Positions 8,463-13,067 of a stretch of 13,067 bases of DNA are shown here, one piece after another. The notes under the pieces are model-generated. The model was not told the origin of the DNA, made no database searches, and saw only the letters and a list, made by a program, of their open reading frames with translations. The DNA is taken from contig JAURXG010000619.1 in NCBI GenBank assembly GCA_030654555.1, positions 1 to 13,067 of the forward strand, written 5' to 3'. This stretch comes from Aquabacterium sp. Its GTDB lineage: Bacteria; Pseudomonadota; Gammaproteobacteria; Burkholderiales; Burkholderiaceae_C. Positions within the stretch are counted from its first letter, which is position 1. Each line of letters opens with the position of its first letter. The position numbers were made by a program, and so were the translations under genes.

Positions 8463-8771
8463 CTACTCCGGCGTCGCGGTGTCGCCGTCGGCGCCACCAT
8501 CGGCCAGCGCCTGGCGCGCCAGCTCTTCCTCGCTCAGCTCGGGCGCGGCTTCCAGCGCGGCCAGTTCTTCCAGCATCTCGGGCGACGGCTGGGCATTGCC
8601 GAGCAGCACGTCCTCGAGGTTGGCATGCGGCGCCGCTCGCTCCTCGTGGTCCACCGGCGAGGGATGCACCGCGGTGGGGGTCAGGGCCGGCAGCCGGGCT
8701 GCCGCCAGTTCGAGTTGCTCGTCGATCAGCTTGCCGAGTTCGCCGTCCTGCAGTGTGTCGTCGGGGGTCAT
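8463..8771 (-). CDS. small acidic hypothetical protein
   Basis: A 102-residue protein I do not recognise. It is strongly acidic, has no cysteine, no signal peptide and no membrane segment. Residues 10-27 (GELGKLIDEQLELAAARL) and 64-90 (rich in Glu, Leu and Ala) look helical, and a Pro-rich linker lies between them. The ATG is supported by a good AGGAG Shine-Dalgarno with a seven-base spacer (8779-8783, minus strand). The same frame stays open far upstream, but that is the shadow of ylqF. It is divergent from ylqF and convergent with the protease. The good ribosome binding site and high third-position GC argue that it is real. Function unknown. Confidence 0.7.
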   Translation of the reverse strand: MTPDDTLQDGELGKLIDEQLELAAARLPALTPTAVHPSPVDHEERAAPHANLEDVLLGNAQPSPEMLEELAALEAAPELSEEELARQALADGGADGDTATPE

Positions 8772-8778
8772 GGTCGGT

Positions 8779-8783
8779 CTCCT
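8779..8783 (-). promoter_or_regulatory. ribosome binding site of the small acidic protein gene
   Basis: AGGAG on the minus strand, seven bases before the ATG at 8769-8771; it decides between this ATG and another in-frame ATG nine codons upstream. Confidence 0.6.
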
Positions 8784-8851
8784 GATGGGGCCCATGTTCC
8801 TCCGTTCGGCGCGATAACGCCAGCGCCGCGGCGCGCCGGGCCGGCGTCCCG

Positions 8852-8857
8852 GACAAT
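8852..8857 (+). promoter_or_regulatory. candidate -10 element for ylqF
   Basis: GACAAT lies 37 bases before the ylqF ATG and is the best match to a -10 hexamer in a very GC-rich divergent region. No matching -35 is visible, so support is weak. Confidence 0.22.
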
Positions 8858-8894
8858 CGGGCTTCAGCAACTCTCGAGCCGACAGGCGCCCCCG

Positions 8895-9845
8895 ATGGCC
8901 ATTCAATGGTTTCCCGGCCACATGCACACCACGCGGCTGGCGATGATCGACCGGCTGAAGTCGGGCATCGACGTGGTGATCGAGCTGCTCGACGCCCGGC
9001 TGCCGGGCTCCAGCGCCAACCCGCTGCTGGCCTCGCTGACCGCCGGCAAGCCGGCGCTCAAGCTGCTGAACAAGCAGGACCTGGCCGACCCCGACCGCAC
9101 CGCGCTGTGGCTGGCGCATTACAACGCCCTGCCCGCCACGCGCGCCATCGGCCTGGACGCCAGCGAGGCCGCGCCGGCCGCCCGGTTGATCCAGGCCTGC
9201 CGGGCGCTGGCGCCGCTGCGCGGCGGCATGGTCAAGCCGCTGCGGGTGCTGATCTGCGGCATCCCCAACGTGGGCAAGAGCACGCTGATCAACACCCTGG
9301 TCAAGCGCAAGGCTGCCAAGACCGGCGACGAGGCCGGCATCACCAAGACCGAGCAGGTGATCGTGCTGGCCAGCGACGTGACGCTGTACGACACGCCGGG
9401 CATGCTGTGGCCACGCATCACGGTGGAGCGCAGCGGCTACCACCTGGCCGCCAGCGGCGCGATCGGCCGCAACGCCTACGACGAGCAGGAGGTGGCGCTG
9501 GCCCTGCTGGAGACGCTGCAGGCCGCCTATGCCGCCGCCATCGCCACCCGCTACAAGCTGCCCGACGCCGCGGCGCTGGCCGCGCTGCCCGCCGACGAGC
9601 TGCTGGAAGTCATCGCCCGCCAGCGCGGCCTGGTGCAGACCGGCGGGCGGCTGAACCTGCAGAAGGCGGCCGAGGTGGTGCTCAACGACTTCCGCTCGGG
9701 CGCGCTGGGCCGCATCACGCTGGAGACGCCCGACGAACATGCGGCCTGGGTGGCGGCCGGCGCCGCGCTGGAGGCGCAGCGGCTGGCCAAGAAGGGGCGC
9801 GGCAAAGGGCGCGCCGAGGCGCAGCCACGCGACGACGACCGTTGA
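8895..9845 (+). CDS. ylqF: ribosome biogenesis GTPase YlqF/RbgA
   Basis: A 316-residue circularly permuted GTPase of the YlqF/RbgA family, which act late in 50S subunit assembly, releasing after GTP hydrolysis. The motif order is permuted as expected: G4 NKQD (59-62), G5-like region near 86-90, then G1 GIPNVGKST (122-130), G2 Thr150 in AGITK, and G3 DTPG (166-169). The N-terminal MAIQWFPGHM is the hallmark start of the family and fixes the ATG at 8895. The C-terminal region (about 200-285) corresponds to the RNA-binding helical domain; the tail after 295 is Lys/Arg-rich. Length is slightly above the typical 280-300 because of that tail. The Shine-Dalgarno is modest (ACAGG, eight bases upstream). 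It appears monocistronic, followed by a hairpin. Confidence 0.96.
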   Translation: MAIQWFPGHMHTTRLAMIDRLKSGIDVVIELLDARLPGSSANPLLASLTAGKPALKLLNKQDLADPDRTALWLAHYNALPATRAIGLDASEAAPAARLIQACRALAPLRGGMVKPLRVLICGIPNVGKSTLINTLVKRKAAKTGDEAGITKTEQVIVLASDVTLYDTPGMLWPRITVERSGYHLAASGAIGRNAYDEQEVALALLETLQAAYAAAIATRYKLPDAAALAALPADELLEVIARQRGLVQTGGRLNLQKAAEVVLNDFRSGALGRITLETPDEHAAWVAAGAALEAQRLAKKGRGKGRAEAQPRDDDR

Positions 9846-9871
9846 GCGGGACCGGGCCGCGGGGTGGCGCG

Positions 9872-9903
9872 CCATCGACCCCCGCGACCATGGCGGTCGA
9901 TGG
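9872..9903 (+). terminator. inverted repeat after ylqF (terminator-like)
   Basis: CCATCGACC (9872-9880) and GGTCGATGG (9895-9903) are perfect 9-base arms around a 14-base loop, 26 bases past the ylqF stop. There is no following T-tract, so it may be a weak or Rho-assisted terminator or an mRNA 3' end stabiliser. Confidence 0.45.
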
Positions 9904-9968
9904 GCTGCAGGTGTGCCCGGTCCTGGCCCAGGTTGCGACGTCGCTTGCTGCCGGGCAGGCAGGTCGCT

Positions 9969-9988
9969 CGATTGAGGGATCGCAATCG
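9969..9988. repeat. short inverted repeat upstream of the PEP-CTERM gene
   Basis: CGATTG and CAATCG, six-base arms with an eight-base spacer, lie 50 bases before the gene start in an otherwise featureless 193-base gap. It could be an operator, but short dyads also arise by chance. Confidence 0.25.
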
Positions 9989-10027
9989 GGACACCGCCGG
10001 CTCGGCCTAGATTGCCGAGAAGCGCCG

Positions 10028-10032
10028 AGGAG
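10028..10032 (+). promoter_or_regulatory. ribosome binding site of the PEP-CTERM gene
   Basis: AGGAG six bases before the ATG at 10039; it selects this start over a TTG at 10012. Confidence 0.65.
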
Positions 10033-10038
10033 ACCGAG

Positions 10039-10947
10039 ATGCCGTGGAGGAAGCCGCTGCCGTCTATGTGCCTGGCTGTCTTGGCGGCGGCCGCGCCGTG
10101 CCAGGCCGACCCCGTGCATGAGCCCGCCGAAGCGGGCATTCAAGAAGGCGGCAAGGATTGGGGCCGCTACCCGTTCGGGGTCAGCCTGGAGACGGACAGG
10201 CTCCACACCAGCGGCGCAACGAGCGGCACGTCCACGCAGGTGTCGCTCGGCAACCGGGCCGATGGCACCTTGGGTTTCGCCGCCACGCAGGGGCATGTGA
10301 CGGGGCCCGATCGGCAATCGGCGCCGGCGGAATCGGTCGGCTCGACCGGCACCGTGTGGTTCTCGCTGAGCATCACACCGTTGCCGGGAGGTCTGATCCT
10401 GCCTGCCTACCCGGTGAAGGTGCACGCGGCCGGGGAGGCGCATGTGGAGGCCAGTGGCCTGGCGGGGGGCTACGCCGAAGCCGTGGTGTCCTTCACCGAT
10501 CTGTACCTGAGCGCCAAGTCGCCTGCCGGCACCGGCCAGAGCGAAAGTTTCGACCACGTGGCCACGCAATGGCTGGCGCCGGGGCTGCATCGCGGCTGGG
10601 TGCAGGCGGGCGGGTGGGGCATGGCCCTGTGCCTGAAGGTGGATGCGCACGACCCGGACGACGCCTGCGTGAAGGGCAGCGCGTCTTATTCCGCCGTTGC
10701 CGACCCCGGCTTTGCGCTGGACCAGGCGGCCTGGGACGCTCGTTACCCCGAGCAGCCCGTGGTGCTGGCCAACCTCTACCGTATCGACGTGAACCCGAAT
10801 GTGCCGGCAGGGCCGCAGGCGCTGGTGCCGATCGGCGTCGTGCCCGAGCCGGCCAGCGCCGTGCTCTGGCTCGGTGGCCTGCTGGCGCTGGCGGCCGCCA
10901 AACGCTGGCGCCCATCACCGTCGGACCGGATCGCTACGCGCAGGTAG
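10039..10947 (+). CDS. PEP-CTERM sorting domain-containing exported protein
   Basis: A 302-residue predicted secreted protein. Residues 1-23 are a signal peptide (Arg4, Lys5, hydrophobic core, likely cleavage after CQA). The C-terminus has the PEP-CTERM tripartite signal: VPEPAS (268-273), a hydrophobic helix (LWLGGLLALAAA, 276-287) and a basic tail (KRWR onwards). Proteins with this signal are processed by exosortase EpsH/XrtA and usually are surface or extracellular-matrix proteins in exopolysaccharide producers. The body (25-260) is Gly/Ser/Thr-rich and looks beta-rich, without a recognised catalytic motif; Cys198 and Cys210 could form a disulfide. The tail after the helix is longer than usual. 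The ATG at 10039 has AGGAG six bases upstream. No exosortase or polysaccharide genes are in the window. Sorting assignment is strong; molecular function is unknown. Confidence 0.85.
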   Translation: MPWRKPLPSMCLAVLAAAAPCQADPVHEPAEAGIQEGGKDWGRYPFGVSLETDRLHTSGATSGTSTQVSLGNRADGTLGFAATQGHVTGPDRQSAPAESVGSTGTVWFSLSITPLPGGLILPAYPVKVHAAGEAHVEASGLAGGYAEAVVSFTDLYLSAKSPAGTGQSESFDHVATQWLAPGLHRGWVQAGGWGMALCLKVDAHDPDDACVKGSASYSAVADPGFALDQAAWDARYPEQPVVLANLYRIDVNPNVPAGPQALVPIGVVPEPASAVLWLGGLLALAAAKRWRPSPSDRIATRR

Positions 10948-11034
10948 GCCGCCGGGTCGTTCACCGCAGCAGCGCCCCCGATCCCACCGCAAGCCTCCGC
11001 TCTGGCCTGCTGCCGTCGCCGCTGCGACCCGCCT

Positions 11035-11057
11035 GGCCGTGCAACCGCCGCACGGCC
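11035..11057. terminator. hairpin between the convergent PEP-CTERM and TSUP genes
   Basis: GGCCGTGC and GCACGGCC form a perfect 8-base stem with a 7-base loop in the 154-base gap between convergent genes. It is suited to a bidirectional terminator but has no T-tract. The rest of the gap holds nothing recognisable. Confidence 0.45.
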
Positions 11058-11101
11058 CCGGCGGCGTGGTCGACACCCGACGCATGCGACGCGCGGGCGC
11101 C

Positions 11102-11869
11102 TTACCCCGCCGTGCGCCAGAAGAACACCGCGCTCATCACCAGCCCGGTGGCGATGACGCCCCGGCGCACCCACTCCACCGGCAGCCGGCGCGACCAGCG
11201 CGCACCGATGAAGCCACCGGCGGTGGCGGCCACCATCATCAGCAGGCCCGGCTGCCAGGCGATGGCGCCGGCCACCACGAAGGCGGCCACCGACAGCCAC
11301 GACAGCACCAGCGAGTTCAGGTTCTTCAGCGCGTTGACGGTGTTCAGCCGCGGCTCGCCCGCCACCGTGTACAGCGCCATCAGCAGGATGCCCAGGCCGC
11401 CGTTGAAGTAGCCGCCGTAGATCGCCACGGCCAGCAGGCCGGGCTCGCGCCAGCGTGGCCCGCGGTGGCCATCGCCCGCCTGCGCCAGGGCGCGCTGCGC
11501 GATCGCCGGGCCGGCGGCAAACAGCACGGTGGCGAACAGCAGCAGCCAGGGCACGATGCCGGCAAACAACCGGCCCGGGGTGACCAGCAGCAGCAGCGCG
11601 CCGGCCACGCCGCCGGCCGCCGAGATCGCCATCTCGCGGCGCAACCGCCGCGCCGGCAGCGCCTGCAACTCGGCCTTGAAGCCCAGCGTGCTGCCCAGGT
11701 AGCCGGGGCTGACGGCCAGCGCGCTGGTGGCGTTGGCCACGATGGGCGGCACCCCGGTGAACACCAGCGCCGGGAAGGTGAGGAAGCTGCCGCCCCCGGC
11801 GATGGCGTTGAGCGCGCCGGCGGCAAAGGCGGCGCCGGCCAGCAGCAGGGCGGTGGTGATCGGGTCCAT
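11102..11869 (-). CDS. TauE/SafE (TSUP) family permease
   Basis: A 255-residue polytopic inner-membrane protein with about seven or eight hydrophobic segments. It shows the two-fold repeat of the TSUP family: NAIAGGGSFLTFPALVFTG (21-39) with NATSALAVSPGYLGS (46-60) in the first half, and GGYFNGGLGILLMA (152-165) with NALKNLNSL (179-187) and GGFIGARWSRRLP (218-230) in the second. Members export or import sulfite, sulfoacetate, taurine-derived or other small anions, but many are uncharacterised and the substrate cannot be read from sequence. The ATG gives the usual family start; the Shine-Dalgarno is poor. It is 57 bases downstream of the chemotaxis receptor on the same strand, but hairpins in the gap suggest separate transcription. 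Confidence 0.9.
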   Translation of the reverse strand: MDPITTALLLAGAAFAAGALNAIAGGGSFLTFPALVFTGVPPIVANATSALAVSPGYLGSTLGFKAELQALPARRLRREMAISAAGGVAGALLLLVTPGRLFAGIVPWLLLFATVLFAAGPAIAQRALAQAGDGHRGPRWREPGLLAVAIYGGYFNGGLGILLMALYTVAGEPRLNTVNALKNLNSLVLSWLSVAAFVVAGAIAWQPGLLMMVAATAGGFIGARWSRRLPVEWVRRGVIATGLVMSAVFFWRTAG

Positions 11870-11892
11870 GGCGCCACGATTGTCGCGGCGGC

Positions 11893-11933
11893 GGCCCGCT
11901 GCCGCGGCGGGCCTGGCCGCCGGCGGTCAGGCC
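11893..11933 (-). terminator. overlapping hairpins at the end of the chemotaxis receptor gene
   Basis: Two mutually exclusive stems occur: GGCCCGC/GCGGGCC (11893-11899 with 11907-11913) and GGCCTG-G-CCGCC paired with GGCGG-T-CAGGCC (11910-11933), the latter including the receptor's stop codon at 11927-11929. Either could end the receptor transcript; no T-tract follows. Confidence 0.4.
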
Positions 11934-13067
11934 GCGGCGGGCGCCTCGGCGAACTTGAACACGCGCACCGTCTCGGCCAGGTGCCGGGCCTGCTGGCTCA
12001 GGCTGCCCGCGGAAGCGGCGCTATCCTCGACCAGGGCGGCGTTCTGCTGGGTCGAGTGGTCGAGCTCGCTCACCGCCAGGCCCACCTGGCCGATGCCGCG
12101 CGTCTGATCGACGGTGGCGCTGGAGATGCGGCCGATCAGCTCGCTGACCCCCTTGACCTGCGCGACGATGCTGTCCATGGTCTGGCCGGCGTCGCCCACC
12201 AGGCGGGTGCCGTTCTCGACCTTGTCCACGCTGGTGCCGATCAGCGTCTTGATCTCGCGCGCGGCCTGGGCCGACCGCTGCGCCAGGCTGCGCACCTCCG
12301 AGGCCACCACCGCGAAGCCGCGGCCCTGCTCGCCGGCGCGCGCAGCCTCCACCGCGGCGTTCAGCGCCAGGATGTTGGTCTGGAAGGCGATGCCGTCGAT
12401 CACCGCATTGATGTCGGCAATGCGGCGCGATGCGTCGGCAATGCGCGCCATGGTCTGCACCACCTGGCCCACCGCCGCGCCGCCATCCACCGCCGCGCCC
12501 GACGCCGTGTCGGCCAGCTGGTTGACCTGCGCCGCGGTCTGCGCGGTGGACTGCACCGTGCCGGTCAACTCCTCCATCGACGCGGCGGTCTGCTGCAGGT
12601 TGCTGGCCTGCTCTTCGGTGCGCTGGCTCAAGTCGAAGTTGCCGGTCGCGATCTCGGCCGCGGCGATCTCGATCGACCCGGCCGCCGCGCTGACGTCGCC
12701 CATCGCCGCCTCGATCTTGGCGATCATGTCCTTCAGCATCTTGGCGGTGGGCGTGCTGGCGGGCAGCGCGCCCACGTCCAGGTGCAAAGCCTGGCCGCGG
12801 TCCACGCTGCGCACCATGTCGCTCAGCTCGGCGGCCTCCACGGCCGAGCGGCGCAGGGCCAGCGCCAGCACGATTTCAATGCTGCTCTGCACCACCACGT
12901 ACAGCGCGTGCATCACCACCTTCAGGAAGTTGGGCTCGGGCGTGCAGTAGACGCCGACGTTGGCCGCCTGCAGGCGGTCGAAGCCGATGTGGTGCACGGC
13001 GAACAGGCCGGCCCCCAGCACCACGGCGCGCCAGTCGCGGTAGACCAGCAGCAGGCCCAGCAGCACG
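11927..13067 (-). CDS. methyl-accepting chemotaxis protein (C-terminal part; N-terminus outside the window)
   Basis: 379 residues are visible and the frame is open to the window edge, so the true start is beyond it. The visible N-terminal part has hydrophobic helices (1-24 and about 48-72) around a HHIGFDRLQAANVGVYC loop, resembling a multi-helix membrane sensor module seen in Burkholderiales receptors rather than a classic periplasmic ligand domain. A degenerate HAMP-like stretch follows (about 80-125). Residues 150-172 (EEQASNLQQTAASMEEL) look like a methylation helix. The kinase-control hairpin tip is unmistakable: IDGIAFQTNILALNAAVEAA (223-242) and GRGFAVVASEVRSLAQRS (248-265). The protein passes sensory signals to CheA/CheW. 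It ends in APAAA without a CheR/CheB-tethering pentapeptide, so adaptation would rely on array neighbours. No other chemotaxis gene is in the window; the ligand is unknown. Confidence 0.95.
   Translation of the reverse strand, partial: VLLGLLLVYRDWRAVVLGAGLFAVHHIGFDRLQAANVGVYCTPEPNFLKVVMHALYVVVQSSIEIVLALALRRSAVEAAELSDMVRSVDRGQALHLDVGALPASTPTAKMLKDMIAKIEAAMGDVSAAAGSIEIAAAEIATGNFDLSQRTEEQASNLQQTAASMEELTGTVQSTAQTAAQVNQLADTASGAAVDGGAAVGQVVQTMARIADASRRIADINAVIDGIAFQTNILALNAAVEAARAGEQGRGFAVVASEVRSLAQRSAQAAREIKTLIGTSVDKVENGTRLVGDAGQTMDSIVAQVKGVSELIGRISSATVDQTRGIGQVGLAVSELDHSTQQNAALVEDSAASAGSLSQQARHLAETVRVFKFAEAPAAA

Noticed and set aside
9930..9960. Possible sigma-54 (-24/-12) promoter upstream of the PEP-CTERM gene, which some PEP-CTERM systems use
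   Set aside because: The only GG-N10-GC match (GGTTGCGACGTCGC) lacks the conserved TGGCAC and TTGC bases, so it is no better than chance.

Overview
The window reads as a chromosomal segment from a high-GC betaproteobacterium, most likely order Burkholderiales (Sphaerotilus/Leptothrix/Rubrivivax/Ideonella-like). This rests on very strong G/C bias at third codon positions, an NnrS homologue, a PEP-CTERM exported protein, a pyruvate phosphate dikinase and a methyl-accepting chemotaxis protein with a multi-helix N-terminus. Genus is inference. There are eleven substantial protein genes (one cut by the window edge) and the last few codons of a possible twelfth. I saw no rRNA, tRNA, CRISPR array or insertion sequence.

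Region 1 (1-2496, + strand) is a tight cluster: a tail of an upstream gene, a beta-class carbonic anhydrase, a DsrC/TusE-family small protein, and an NnrS-family membrane protein. The first three are joined by Shine-Dalgarno sequences that overlap the preceding stop codons, so translational coupling is likely. The DsrC-like protein lacks the C-terminal cysteine used by DsrC and TusE but keeps the inner one. With NnrS beside it, a role in handling nitrosative or redox stress rather than tRNA thiolation is a reasonable guess.

Region 2 (2497-6544) holds an alpha/beta-hydrolase (lipase-like) gene on the minus strand, whose stop codon directly abuts the nnrS stop, and divergently a complete ppdK with its TSH phospho-acceptor/regulatory motif. 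A 7-bp inverted repeat lies in the divergent intergenic region.

Region 3 (6545-8462) is a compositionally distinct two-gene unit on the + strand: a small three-helix membrane protein, then four bases later an exported trypsin-like serine protease with an unrecognised helical C-terminal half. This is the best candidate in the window for an undescribed system. It is closed by two tandem hairpins.

Region 4 (8463-11101) contains a small acidic hypothetical gene (minus), divergent ylqF/rbgA encoding a circularly permuted ribosome-assembly GTPase, and a PEP-CTERM secreted protein. Perfect inverted repeats follow the latter two.

Region 5 (11102-13067, minus strand) holds a TauE/SafE (TSUP) permease and the C-terminal part of a chemotaxis receptor whose N-terminus lies beyond the window. 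Apart from the cluster in region 1 and the pair in region 3, the genes look like independent transcription units.
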